Assembly (NCBI GenBank): GCA_958418815.1
Contig: CATZGB010000031.1
Location: forward strand, 1-33,421
DNA: 33,421 nucleotides
Reading direction: 5' to 3'
Origin: an uncultured Bacteroidales bacterium
Lineage (GTDB): Bacteria; Bacteroidota; Bacteroidia; Bacteroidales; Muribaculaceae
The position numbers were made by a program, and so were the translations under genes. The notes under the pieces are model-generated. The model worked only from the letters and a program-made list of their open reading frames with translations, was not told where the DNA came from and ran no database searches. Of this stretch, positions 25,062-33,130 are shown piece after piece (within the stretch, counting starts at the first letter, position 1; each line of letters begins with the position of its first letter).

Positions 25062-26219
25062 ATGCATGCCTCTGAAAACATATTACAGCCATCGCCTGGC
25101 TCACAGACGCGCCGGGAGAAAGCCGTAAGGTTCCTGACCCATCTGATTTGCCTGGGGATGCTGTTTATCCTCCCGGAGATTCTCAACTCGATGGGAAAAC
25201 CGTTTCGCAGCGTACCCGAACTCAAAATCGGGGTCTACGCCAAGGCGCTGGTGTTCATAGCCGTCTTCTATGTCAACTACTGCTTCATAATCGGCCGGTC
25301 GTTTGAGCGCAAGCGATTCGCCTGGCGGCTGATTGGCTACAACATTGTCGTGATAGCCGCCTCTATGGTGCTGTTCAGGTTGATAAGCATCTGGATGGAG
25401 CCTTATTGGGAGGAGGCCTGGCGTATCAGGCAGGCTGCCAAAGGCATCGTCGAGGCTGCCAGGTCGAAGCCACGCCACTATGGGTTGTTGCACTGGCTGA
25501 ACTTCTATGCCCGTGACGTGGTTATGCTGGTGCTGACAATAGGACTGAGCATCGCCCTGAAGCTCAGCGACACCTGGCTCAGGCTGTCACGGAAATCGGA
25601 GCAGCTTGTCGCCGCACGGCGGCAGGAGGAGCTGCAGAACCTCAAAAGCCAGCTAAACCCGCATTTTCTTTTCAACACCCTCAACTCAATCTATGCCCTT
25701 ATCGCCGTCTCCCCCTCAAAGGCCCAGGACGCGGTCCACGAGCTCAGCGGCATGTTGCGGTATGTGCTTTACGACGACCGCCAGGTTGTGGAACTAAGCC
25801 GCGAGCTGTCTTTCGTCGAGAACTATGTCAAGCTGATGGGACTGCGCCTGCCGGCGTCTACGCGGCTCGAATGTGATGTGGACGCCGGCTCGACGGCAAA
25901 CGCGCCTGTGCCCCCGCTGCTGTTCATCCCGCTGGTGGAGAACGCCTTCAAGCATGGCAACACCGGTGAGGCCGGAGCAATAATCAAGATAGAAATCAAG
26001 GCAGACGGACAGCGGCTTACCTGCACGACCGTCAACAGTTTCCGACGGACGGATGGTGACACACCGCAAGGCGGCAAGACTGCCAAAAGCGGAGGTATCG
26101 GGCTGCACAACCTGCGCCGGCGGCTGCAGCTCATATATGGCAATCTCGCCTCCTTGGAGACATACAGGGAGGAGGGGCTGTTCAAGGCCACACTCTCTAT
26201 CCCTCTTGACACAAACTGA
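25062..26219 (+). CDS. LytS-type sensor histidine kinase
   Basis: This 385-residue membrane kinase belongs to the His_kinase (LytS/YehU) family. Four hydrophobic segments are visible (about 23-42, 60-78, 90-110 and 152-168), with no large extracellular domain. A short coiled coil leads into the phosphorylation motif LKSQLNPHFLFNTLNSI with His201, then an ATPase domain (PLVENAFKHG as N-box and GGIGLHNLRRRLQLIYG as glycine box). It phosphorylates the LytTR regulator encoded 24 nt downstream. The signal is unknown. Such pairs are abundant in Bacteroidota, and no obvious target gene stands next to it. Confidence 0.93.
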   Translation: MHASENILQPSPGSQTRREKAVRFLTHLICLGMLFILPEILNSMGKPFRSVPELKIGVYAKALVFIAVFYVNYCFIIGRSFERKRFAWRLIGYNIVVIAASMVLFRLISIWMEPYWEEAWRIRQAAKGIVEAARSKPRHYGLLHWLNFYARDVVMLVLTIGLSIALKLSDTWLRLSRKSEQLVAARRQEELQNLKSQLNPHFLFNTLNSIYALIAVSPSKAQDAVHELSGMLRYVLYDDRQVVELSRELSFVENYVKLMGLRLPASTRLECDVDAGSTANAPVPPLLFIPLVENAFKHGNTGEAGAIIKIEIKADGQRLTCTTVNSFRRTDGDTPQGGKTAKSGGIGLHNLRRRLQLIYGNLASLETYREEGLFKATLSIPLDTN

Positions 26220-26243
26220 CCCGTAACATAGCTTCATCCCGAT

Positions 26244-27041
26244 ATGACTAACGAAAGACTCAGATGCTGCGTCATTGACGACGAACCTCTTGCCGGGAAT
26301 CTCATCGGCAGTTATGCCGAACGTACCCCAGCCTTGTCGCTGGCCGGGGTTTTCACTTCCGCGCAAGAGGCTTACCCGGCTATCGCGTCGGGGGAAATCG
26401 ACCTTGTGTTTCTCGACATACAGATGCCACAGCTGTCGGGCATGGAGTTTGTAGGACTGCTGCCTCCCACCACGATGGTGGTGTTTGTCACCGCTTACGA
26501 GAATTACGCCATTGACGGCATCAAGGCCAACGCCGTCGATTACCTGCTGAAACCGGTGAGCTACGGGGAGTTTCTGGGCGCGGTGAACCGTGCGCTGGCG
26601 ATACGCGGCGTGATTTCGGATGTGGCAAGCCGCCCGCAGGCCGAAGATGGAGAGACCGCAGGAGCAAGGGTGGAGAATGACTCAGACCATATAATCGTGA
26701 AGTCGGAATACCGTCACCGCCAGATACGCAAGTCTGACATACTGTTCATCGAGGGGCTGAAGGATTATGTGAGGATATTTGTCGAGGGGGAACCGAGGTC
26801 TGTCATGACCCTGCTGAGCATGAAGGCGCTTGAACACACATTGCCTGCGGCTGACTTCATGCGCGTCCATCGGAGTTTCATCGTCAACCTTGCCAAGATA
26901 CACACCATAGAGCGCAGCCGTATCATCATATCTGACAGGCAGGCCTCTCCGGCAGTCACACATGAGATTCCTGTGGGAGACTCTTACCGGCAGGCGCTGG
27001 CGACCTATGTGGCTTCTCGGTCGGTCGGACAGGCCGACTGA
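26244..27041 (+). CDS. LytTR-family response regulator
   Basis: This 265-residue regulator has a receiver domain (1-125) with IDDEPLA acidic residues, phospho-acceptor Asp58 in VFLDIQMPQLSG and the conserved Lys in VDYLLKPVSY. A linker of about 25 residues leads to a LytTR DNA-binding domain (about 150-255): IRKSDILFIEGLKDYVRIF, MRVHRSFIVNLAKIHTIER and IPVGDSYRQAL. LytTR domains bind direct repeats in major-groove contacts. It forms an operon with the upstream kinase and converges on miaA, with only 15 nt between the stops. Confidence 0.95.
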   Translation: MTNERLRCCVIDDEPLAGNLIGSYAERTPALSLAGVFTSAQEAYPAIASGEIDLVFLDIQMPQLSGMEFVGLLPPTTMVVFVTAYENYAIDGIKANAVDYLLKPVSYGEFLGAVNRALAIRGVISDVASRPQAEDGETAGARVENDSDHIIVKSEYRHRQIRKSDILFIEGLKDYVRIFVEGEPRSVMTLLSMKALEHTLPAADFMRVHRSFIVNLAKIHTIERSRIIISDRQASPAVTHEIPVGDSYRQALATYVASRSVGQAD

Positions 27042-27056
27042 CCTGCGCGGGGCAAA

Positions 27057-27968
27057 TCATGGCTTCTCCGGGCTTAGCCGCTCCACGACCTGGGGCAGCA
27101 GGGGACGTGATGGGTCAAGCCATATGACAGAGGGGTCGCGACGCAGCCATGTCAGTTGCTTTTTGGCGTAGACGCGTGTGTTTTTCTGTATGCGGGCAAC
27201 CGCCGTGGGCAAATCCCAGTCACCGTCGAAACAGGCAAACAGCTCTTTGTAGCCGACGGTGTTGAGGGAATTGAGATGGCGGAGCGGATAAACTTTCCGG
27301 GCCTCTTCAAGGAGACCATTGTCCATCATCTCCTCCACGCGCCGGTTTATGCGTGAGAAAAGTTCTTCACGCGGATAGTCGATTGCGAATTTTACAATCT
27401 CAAACGGACGCGGCTTCTTCTCGCCGGTCAGCAGGCTGGAATATGGCACACCGGCCTCCAGACTGACCTCCAGGGCATGGATGAGCCGCTTGTGGTTCAT
27501 AAGGTCGGGCGCGCTACGGAGATAGGCGGGGTCAAGGCGTTCAAGCTCCCTGACCACGGCAGGCAGGCCACCCACATCATATAGTCCATAGGCCCGGCGC
27601 CTGTTGTCGGCAGACACCGTCGGCAGGCGGTCGATGCCGTTGCACACCGCGTCGACATACATCATCGAGCCGCCACACATCACGGCGTTGCCGCCACAAC
27701 GGCTGAAGATGTCGGGCAGCAGCCTGACAACATCCTCCTCGTATTGCGCGGCGGAGTAATATTCCTCCAGACCAAGCTCAGCGATGAAATGATGGCGCAC
27801 CGCAGCCAACTCTTCGGGGGCCGGGGTGGCGGTCCCGACAGGGATGTCACGAAAAAGCTGACGCGAGTCAGCGGAGACGATTTCCGTCCCGAGAACCCGC
27901 GCCAGCTGTATGGCGAGTGTTGTCTTGCCCGATGCGGTCGGGCCGGTCACTACGACAAGTCTGTTCAC
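27057..27968 (-). CDS. miaA: tRNA dimethylallyltransferase
   Basis: This 303-residue enzyme transfers a dimethylallyl group to A37 of tRNAs that read codons starting with U. It has the P-loop GPTASGKTT (9-17), the DSRQ motif (SADSRQLFRDIPVGTATP) and the C-terminal TVGYKELFACFDG and RVYAKKQLTWLRRDP motifs. The start codon is GTG, overlapping the pepT stop in the sequence GTGA. This coupling supports the GTG as the true start. Length matches the family (about 300). Confidence 0.95.
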   Translation of the reverse strand: MNRLVVVTGPTASGKTTLAIQLARVLGTEIVSADSRQLFRDIPVGTATPAPEELAAVRHHFIAELGLEEYYSAAQYEEDVVRLLPDIFSRCGGNAVMCGGSMMYVDAVCNGIDRLPTVSADNRRRAYGLYDVGGLPAVVRELERLDPAYLRSAPDLMNHKRLIHALEVSLEAGVPYSSLLTGEKKPRPFEIVKFAIDYPREELFSRINRRVEEMMDNGLLEEARKVYPLRHLNSLNTVGYKELFACFDGDWDLPTAVARIQKNTRVYAKKQLTWLRRDPSVIWLDPSRPLLPQVVERLSPEKP

Positions 27969-29191
27969 GCTTTTTCGTTGACGATGCGGGCGATTTCGAC
28001 AATCACGTCGCGGGCCTTCTCCATGGATGGCACCGGCACGAACTCGAAACGGCCATGGAAGTTGAGCCCCCCGGCGAAGATGTTGGGACAGGGAAGGCCT
28101 TTGAACGAGAGCTGCGCGCCGTCTGTACCGCCGCGGATGGGCTGCACTTTCGGGGTGACACCGGCATCTTTCATCGCTTGCTCGGCAATCTCGATGATGT
28201 GCATGACCGGCTCGATTTTCTCACGCATATTGTAATACTGGTCTTTGATTTCTATCGAGCAGCATTCGGGGAATTCGTTGTTGGTCTTGCGCACAAGGTG
28301 TTCGAGTTCCTTTTTGCGGCGCTCGAAGCGGTCGCGGTCGTGGTCGCGGATGATGTATGTGAGCGTGGTCTTCTCCACATCCCCCTCGATCTGCACCAGA
28401 TGGTAGAATCCCTCATATCCCTCGGTATGCTCGGGGGTCTCCCAGCGTGGGAGCATGAGGATAAACTGGTTGGCCATGCGTATGGAGTTGACCATCTTGT
28501 GCTTGGCGTAGCCGGGATGGACGTTGCGGCCCTTGAAGGTGACTTTTGCGACGGCGGCATTGAAGTTCTCATATTCAAGTTCGCCTATTTCTCCGCCATC
28601 CATAGTGTAAGCCCAGTCGGCGCCGAATCTTTCGACATCGAACTTGTGTGCCCCCTGGCCGATTTCCTCGTCGGGGTTGAAGGCCACGCGTATTTTCCCG
28701 TGCTTGATTTCGGGATGCTTCTGCAGGTATACCACAGCTGAGATTATCTCGGCGATACCGGCTTTGTCGTCGGCCCCGAGCAGCGTGGTGCCGTCTGTCA
28801 CGATGAGGTCCTGGCCCAGGTAATTGAGCAGTTCGGGGAACTGTGAGGGGGAGAGTATGATGTTGTCTGCTTCGTTGAGGATGATGTCGCCCCCTTCATA
28901 TGCTTTCACGATACGGGGATTGACGTTGCGGCCCGACATGTCAGGGGAGGTGTCGAGGTGGGCGATGAATCCGACGGTGGGGACATCCTTCTTGTCTGTG
29001 TTGGCTGGAAGGGTCGCCATCAGGTAACCGTTCTCATCGAGGGTTATCTCCTCAAGGCCGAGCTCGCGCAGCTCTTTTTCGAGTATTTGCGCGAACGCGA
29101 ACTGTCCGGGGGTCGAGGGGGTGAGATTGGTCAGTTCATCGCTCTGGGTGTCATACTTGACATATCTTAGGAAGCGGTCAGTAACATTCAT
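27965..29191 (-). CDS. pepT: Peptidase T (tripeptide aminopeptidase)
   Basis: This 408-residue M20B metallopeptidase removes the N-terminal residue of tripeptides in the cytoplasm. Zinc-binding and catalytic residues are present: GFIAHLDTSPD with His78 and Asp80, LLGADDKAG with bridging Asp141, and NPDEEIGQG with catalytic Glu175 and metal-ligand Glu176. The C-terminal RGGTDGAQLSFKGLPCPNI is the dimerisation/active-site segment of the family. It is first in a two-gene unit with miaA, and a -7 element lies about 73 nt upstream. Confidence 0.97.
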   Translation of the reverse strand: MNVTDRFLRYVKYDTQSDELTNLTPSTPGQFAFAQILEKELRELGLEEITLDENGYLMATLPANTDKKDVPTVGFIAHLDTSPDMSGRNVNPRIVKAYEGGDIILNEADNIILSPSQFPELLNYLGQDLIVTDGTTLLGADDKAGIAEIISAVVYLQKHPEIKHGKIRVAFNPDEEIGQGAHKFDVERFGADWAYTMDGGEIGELEYENFNAAVAKVTFKGRNVHPGYAKHKMVNSIRMANQFILMLPRWETPEHTEGYEGFYHLVQIEGDVEKTTLTYIIRDHDRDRFERRKKELEHLVRKTNNEFPECCSIEIKDQYYNMREKIEPVMHIIEIAEQAMKDAGVTPKVQPIRGGTDGAQLSFKGLPCPNIFAGGLNFHGRFEFVPVPSMEKARDVIVEIARIVNEKA

Positions 29192-29263
29192 TTTCCAATG
29201 TGTTTATAGGTATGTTGATGAAGCGGCGGCCAGGCGCACTCATGGGCTTAGGGCCGTCACGCG

Positions 29264-29271
29264 CAAAGTTA
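29264..29271 (-). promoter_or_regulatory. Putative pepT-miaA promoter -7 element
   Basis: The minus strand reads TAACTTTG inside AATCGTAACTTTGCGCG. The nearest TTTG upstream is 23 nt away, slightly long, and lies within an inverted repeat TTAACA-N6-TGTTAA at 29291-29308. Confidence 0.55.
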
Positions 29272-29433
29272 CGATTTTTTTCCTCGCATGTTAACAAATT
29301 TGTGTTAAAAAGCCACACTGTCCCCTTTGGGCGGAACCGTCGCATGACCGCCTGACACGAACCTGCCTGGCAATATGGCCTCGGCTGCGAACCAAATAGG
29401 CGCGCCGGGGGTTTTACTCAAAAAACAACGATT

Positions 29434-29526
29434 ATGAATGCTTTGATAAACAAACTCAAGGAGTTGCTCAGAGGAAGCGAGGCTCCCCGTCTCCAACCCG
29501 TTCCGGTGCGCGTCCGGGCAAGATGA
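29434..29526 (+). CDS. Putative 30-residue basic small protein
   Basis: An ATG opens 30 codons: an amphipathic helix MNALINKLKELLRG followed by a Pro/Arg tail (LQPVPVRVRAR). It lies alone on the plus strand between pepT and the DUF3109 gene, after an A-rich stretch that could serve as a Bacteroidota-type translation signal. The composition, helix then Pro-Val-Arg tail, looks like a real small protein rather than random sequence, but no promoter was found and I cannot name a family. The remainder of the 29192-29559 gap holds only the pepT promoter. Confidence 0.4.
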   Translation: MNALINKLKELLRGSEAPRLQPVPVRVRAR

Positions 29527-29559
29527 CAACGTTGCGCGGCGCGAGGCTGGGTGCCCAGG

Positions 29560-30147
29560 TCATTTGCCGGGGTTCTGCCTGAGCCATTCCTCGCAGGCTT
29601 CTTTAAGTTCGGCGTACCATTCCTGGCCGAACCGCTCGGTAAGCGGACCTTCGAGAAACTGGTAGAGGCGTATGCCGAGTTTGCGGCCGTTGGCGACCGC
29701 GTCGCGGCAGATTGACCAACGGTGGTAATTGACGGCGGTGAATGTGGGATATTGCTTGATTCTCACCGGATACAGGGCGCAGGATGACGGTTTGCGCCAT
29801 GCCACTCGCCCCTCCCGGTATGCCTTGTCGATGGCGCAGAGACACACTCCGCCTTTGGCAAAGGTGCAGAAAGCGCAATTGGCCCCGTCAAGAAGGGTGG
29901 TCACCATCTCGCCGTCGGCATCGGGGTAAGCCACGCCGTTCTCCTCCACCTCCTCCACGGCGCGGGGAAGCATATCGGCTTTAACTTCGGGGAACACCTC
30001 CTCGAGCTTGCCGATTTCCTCAAGGCTGACCGGCGCGCCGGCATCCCCCTCGATGCAGCACGCACCGAGGCATTTGTCGAGGTCGCAACAAAAATATTCC
30101 TCGGCAAGGTCGAGGGTCACAAGGGTGTCCTGGATTTCAAGCATCAT
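29560..30147 (-). CDS. DUF3109 cysteine-rich protein
   Basis: This 195-residue protein matches the Bacteroidota DUF3109 family, of unknown function. It holds eleven Cys residues in clusters: CC at 20-21 with C26 and CC at 30-31, C91/C94 in CAFC, C102/C104 in CLC, C123 and C147. Spacing resembles the iron-sulfur or zinc-binding pattern of the YkgJ/UPF0153 relatives (CxxxCxGxCC early, CxxC later). No membrane segment or signal peptide is present, so it is cytoplasmic. Two adjacent Met codons begin the frame. It has its own -7 element and is divergent from dapA. Confidence 0.85.
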   Translation of the reverse strand: MMLEIQDTLVTLDLAEEYFCCDLDKCLGACCIEGDAGAPVSLEEIGKLEEVFPEVKADMLPRAVEEVEENGVAYPDADGEMVTTLLDGANCAFCTFAKGGVCLCAIDKAYREGRVAWRKPSSCALYPVRIKQYPTFTAVNYHRWSICRDAVANGRKLGIRLYQFLEGPLTERFGQEWYAELKEACEEWLRQNPGK

Positions 30148-30212
30148 AACGCGAAATGTCGGAAGATATGAAAGAAGATATAAATTTGCGCCGAAGCGCA
30201 GTTAAATTTCCG

Positions 30213-30220
30213 CAAAGTTA
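30213..30220 (-). promoter_or_regulatory. Putative DUF3109 promoter -7 element
   Basis: The minus strand reads TAACTTTG inside CCGTAACTTTGCGG, 65 nt before the start codon. No clear -33 element. Confidence 0.5.
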
Positions 30221-30242
30221 CGGAAAGTTGGGAAAAAAGCAT

Positions 30243-30250
30243 TACTTTTG
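30243..30250 (+). promoter_or_regulatory. Putative dapA promoter -7 element
   Basis: TACTTTTG lies 24 nt before the dapA ATG. A second match, TAAATTTG, is at 30181-30188. The divergent DUF3109 element lies between them, so the two transcription units share a compact control region. Confidence 0.5.
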
Positions 30251-30274
30251 CGCCATTAAACACTTCCTGTCACG

Positions 30275-31159
30275 ATGTCAATAAGTTTGGATGGCCTCGG
30301 CGTTGCCCTGGCGACACCTTTCAAGAATGATTTTTCGATTGATTACCAGTCGCTCGGGCGACTGATTGATTTCCAGGTGGAAAACGGGGTCGACTACCTT
30401 GTGGTGCTTGGCACGACAGGCGAGGCTGTCACACTGACCGACTCCGAACGCCATGAGCTTGCCCGCTTCGTGGCAGAGCGCGTGTCCGGGCGCGTCCCGC
30501 TCGTGCTGGGGATGAGCGGCAATTCAACCAGCCACCTGACCGAGGCCATAGCCCGGACCGATTTCTCAGGCTATGACGCGATACTGTCGGTGGTGCCGTT
30601 CTACAACAAGCCGTCACAGGAAGGCATGCGCCTGCATTTCGAGGCAGTGGCAAAAGCATCGCCTCTTCCCGTGGTGCTGTACAATGTGCCCGGACGAACG
30701 GGGGCCAACCTCGACGCGGCGACTACATTGCGCCTGGCGGCAGAGCATCCCGAAAAAATCGTGGCAATCAAAGAGGCGTCTGGCCGAATGGGGCAAATCA
30801 GGGAAATCCTGGAGAAAAAGCCTGCCGATTTCGTGGTGCTTTCGGGCGACGATGCCCTCACCCTTCCGCTGATGGCGATGGGCGCGAGAGGGGTCATCTC
30901 AGTGATAGGCAACGCGTTGCCCGCCGAATTCGGCCGGGTGGTGCATCTATGCCAGGAGGGGAAATTCGCCGAAGCCTCGGCGCTCGACCGTCCGCTGCAG
31001 CCATTCTACCGCTCGCTGTTCGCCGATGGCAATCCCTCGGGGATAAAGGCGTTGCTGGCGATACGCGGCATGGCCGAGGACATACTCAGACTGCCCCTCA
31101 CCCCGGTCTCAGAAAACACCCGCAGGCAGCTGCGCGACGCTCTGCAGGCCCTGGGCTGA
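30275..31159 (+). CDS. dapA: 4-hydroxy-tetrahydrodipicolinate synthase
   Basis: This 294-residue aldolase condenses pyruvate with aspartate semialdehyde, the first committed step to lysine and diaminopimelate for peptidoglycan. The N-acetylneuraminate lyase superfamily motifs are complete: GTTGE (46-50), the catalytic Tyr136 in YNVPGRTG, Arg141, and Schiff-base Lys166 in AIKEASG. Length is normal. It converges on queC with only 5 nt between stops, leaving no space for a private terminator. Confidence 0.97.
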   Translation: MSISLDGLGVALATPFKNDFSIDYQSLGRLIDFQVENGVDYLVVLGTTGEAVTLTDSERHELARFVAERVSGRVPLVLGMSGNSTSHLTEAIARTDFSGYDAILSVVPFYNKPSQEGMRLHFEAVAKASPLPVVLYNVPGRTGANLDAATTLRLAAEHPEKIVAIKEASGRMGQIREILEKKPADFVVLSGDDALTLPLMAMGARGVISVIGNALPAEFGRVVHLCQEGKFAEASALDRPLQPFYRSLFADGNPSGIKALLAIRGMAEDILRLPLTPVSENTRRQLRDALQALG

Positions 31160-31164
31160 GCCAC

Positions 31165-31821
31165 TCATTCCTCGTAGAGCGTAGGATCGGCCACACCCGC
31201 CAGCTCGAAAGCCTCCCGGCGCTCAACGCATGTGCCGCATCGTCCGCAATGGCGCTCTCCCCCTTTGTAACATGAATAAGTCAATGAGAAGTCCACTCCG
31301 GCGGCGGCCCCGCGGGCTGCGATTTCATCTTTGGTGAGAGAGGTGTAGGGGGCGAATATGCCGATACTGTCATAAGTGCCCTGGCGCATAGCCTCCGACA
31401 TCGCGTCGACAAACCCCTGTCGACAGTCGGGATATATCGCATGGTCGCCAGAATGATTTGCGAGCATTACCTTTTTGAGGCCACGGCTTTCGGCCAGACC
31501 ACATGCCACAGCCAGCATAATGCCGTTGCGGAAAGGCACCACGGTGGATTTCATGTTCTCTGAGGTGTAATGCCCTTCGGGAATCGCGTCGCCCCCGCTC
31601 AATAATGACGAGTTGAAGTAACGCCCCATGAATTCCAGTGGTATCACAAGATGCTCCACACCGAGCCTGCGGCAGTTCTCGCGGGCACACGCGATTTCCC
31701 TTGCATTGTGGTTGCTGCCATAATCAAATGTCACCGCAAGGGCAATCCTGTCTTTGTAATCATGAAGGAGCGAGACGGAGTCCATACCTCCGGAAAGCAC
31801 TATCACACTGTCTTTTTCCAT
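31165..31821 (-). CDS. queC: 7-cyano-7-deazaguanine synthase
   Basis: This 218-residue enzyme converts 7-carboxy-7-deazaguanine to preQ0 with ATP and ammonia in queuosine synthesis. The PP-loop SGGMDS is at 10-15, and the zinc site is formed by Cys184, Cys192, Cys195 and Cys198 (TYSCYKGGERHCGRCGTC). The motif YTSENMKSTVVPFRNG is also typical. The partner genes queD, queE and queF are not in the window. It lies downstream of tRNA-Arg on the same strand, separated by a hairpin. No separate promoter was recognised. Confidence 0.96.
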   Translation of the reverse strand: MEKDSVIVLSGGMDSVSLLHDYKDRIALAVTFDYGSNHNAREIACARENCRRLGVEHLVIPLEFMGRYFNSSLLSGGDAIPEGHYTSENMKSTVVPFRNGIMLAVACGLAESRGLKKVMLANHSGDHAIYPDCRQGFVDAMSEAMRQGTYDSIGIFAPYTSLTKDEIAARGAAAGVDFSLTYSCYKGGERHCGRCGTCVERREAFELAGVADPTLYEE

Positions 31822-31886
31822 AAATCCTGAGTTGTTTGTTTTACGACTCCATCAGAGCCATGCCTGACGGACACCGGGACATTAAC

Positions 31887-31917
31887 ACAAAAGGGACAGC
31901 CTGACGGCAATCCCTTT
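31887..31917 (-). terminator. Hairpin after tRNA-Arg
   Basis: On the minus strand AAAGGGA pairs with TCCCTTT, with an inner GCC/GGC pairing in the loop, and a TTTTGTGTT tail follows. It stands 4 nt past the tRNA 3' end and before queC. Confidence 0.65.
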
Positions 31918-31920
31918 GAG

Positions 31921-31994
31921 TGATTTGGGGGGGACTCGAACCCCCGACCGACTGCTTAGAAGGCAGTTGCTCTATCCAGCTGAGCTACCAAACC
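31921..31994 (-). tRNA. tRNA-Arg (anticodon TCT)
   Basis: The minus strand folds into a normal 74-nt cloverleaf: 7-bp acceptor GGTTTGG / CCAAATC with one G-T pair, D-arm AGCTCAGCTGGATAGAGC, anticodon loop CTTCTAA giving TCT (reads AGA), and T-arm GGGGGTTCGAGTCCCCC. The discriminator is A and CCA is not encoded. Confidence 0.95.
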
Positions 31995-32016
31995 GACCTT
32001 GTCGCGAATGACAGCG

Positions 32017-32024
32017 CAAAGTTA
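32017..32024 (-). promoter_or_regulatory. tRNA-Arg promoter -7 element
   Basis: The minus strand reads TAACTTTG 22 nt before the tRNA 5' end. TTTC, a near match to TTTG, sits 20 nt upstream of it. Confidence 0.65.
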
Positions 32025-32184
32025 AGGATTATTTTTGAGTTGATGAAATCCGACAAGTGGATTTTTCAACAATACATTAAACTTTACCCTCCGCCGTTTG
32101 TCTACATAAACATACGGACACACCGTCCGGCAACTACACAATACTATTCTCTCATATTATTCACTACTTATTCCATCATTACTT

Positions 32185-32892
32185 ATGAACGACAAGAAAA
32201 CAGGCTGGATGCGCCTCGCAGGTATGTCCCTCGTTGCGGCAGGCATCTTCTTTCTCGGATTATTCATCAAATCAGGCATAGACAACATCGCATACCGCGA
32301 CCGCAATGTCACCGTGCGCGGCCTTGCCGAAAGACAAGTGCAGGCCGACTTCGTCACATGGCCAATAACCTACAATGTCGCCGGCGACAACCTCATGGCT
32401 CTCTACGACCAGATCACGCAATACAACGGCATCATAGTGAACTTCCTGACCTCCAACGGCATCGACAAATCTGAAATCTCGGTCAACCCGCCCGACACCT
32501 ACAACGCGACCGCCAACCAGTATGGCTCAAGCACATTCAGATACAAATACTCCCTGAGCTGCAACATCACCGTAGCCACAAACAAGGTCGACAAAGTAAG
32601 AGAACTCCTCGACCGCCAGACCGACCTGCTCAAAGAAGGCGTCCCCTATTCCAACTCCTATATTAATTATGAGTTCCGCGCCCTCAACGACATCAAGCCC
32701 GACATGATCGCTGAGGCCACCAAGAACGCCCGCGAAGCCGCACAGCAATTCGCCAAAGACAGCGACTCCAAGGTCGGCAAAATGAAGACCGCCTCCCAGG
32801 GCCAGTTCTCCATCGAGGACACCAGCTCCTCCACCCCCTTCATGAAAAACGTCAGGGTCGTCTCCACCATCGTCTTCTACCTCGAAGACTAA
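32185..32892 (+). CDS. SIMPL-domain (DUF541) protein
   Basis: This 235-residue protein has one N-terminal membrane helix (about 11-29) acting as signal anchor and a periplasmic SIMPL domain: VTVRGLAERQVQADFVTWPITYNVAGDNL, a helix pair, SEISVNPPDTYNATANQYGSSTFRYKYSLS, and AREAAQQFAKDSDSKVGKMKTASQG near the end. SIMPL proteins form ring-like oligomers and have been linked to stress and envelope processes, but biochemical function is mostly unknown. It stands alone between the tRNA-Arg promoter region and a non-coding tract. No clear TAnnTTTG element was found in front. Confidence 0.9.
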   Translation: MNDKKTGWMRLAGMSLVAAGIFFLGLFIKSGIDNIAYRDRNVTVRGLAERQVQADFVTWPITYNVAGDNLMALYDQITQYNGIIVNFLTSNGIDKSEISVNPPDTYNATANQYGSSTFRYKYSLSCNITVATNKVDKVRELLDRQTDLLKEGVPYSNSYINYEFRALNDIKPDMIAEATKNAREAAQQFAKDSDSKVGKMKTASQGQFSIEDTSSSTPFMKNVRVVSTIVFYLED

Positions 32893-32900
32893 CCCTGATT

Positions 32901-33060
32901 CCCTCCCCTCTCCTTCATCCCCTTCTCCCTCATCCCTTCTCCTCTCTCTTCCTATCTCTCTTTCCTCTCTTTCTCCACCCTTCTCCCCTCTCTTATTCCT
33001 CACTCGCCCCTCTCCTATCCCTCCTCCAGCCTCTTTCTTCTCTCCTTATCATCCCCTTCA
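32901..33060 (+). repeat. Polypyrimidine tract
   Basis: By direct count 147 of 160 bases on the plus strand are C or T, with only two G. It starts right after the SIMPL stop and is made of irregular CT-rich units (CTCTCC, CCTTCT, CTCTTTC). It contains no gene; the opposite strand reads as an Arg/Glu/Gly-rich frame that is a composition artefact. Confidence 0.8.
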
Positions 33061-33130
33061 CTTCTCCCCATTCACAACCAATCATCCATCCCCCATTTCT
33101 TCAGAAACCTCAATCGCCCCCCGACAAAAC

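Noticed and set aside
31920..32474. 184-codon frame starting in tRNA-Arg
   Set aside because: Its N-terminus is the translated complement of the tRNA and the rest overlaps the SIMPL gene in another frame.
32527..33003. Glu/Arg/Gly-rich minus-strand frame after the SIMPL gene
   Set aside because: It is the complement of the polypyrimidine tract plus antisense SIMPL sequence.
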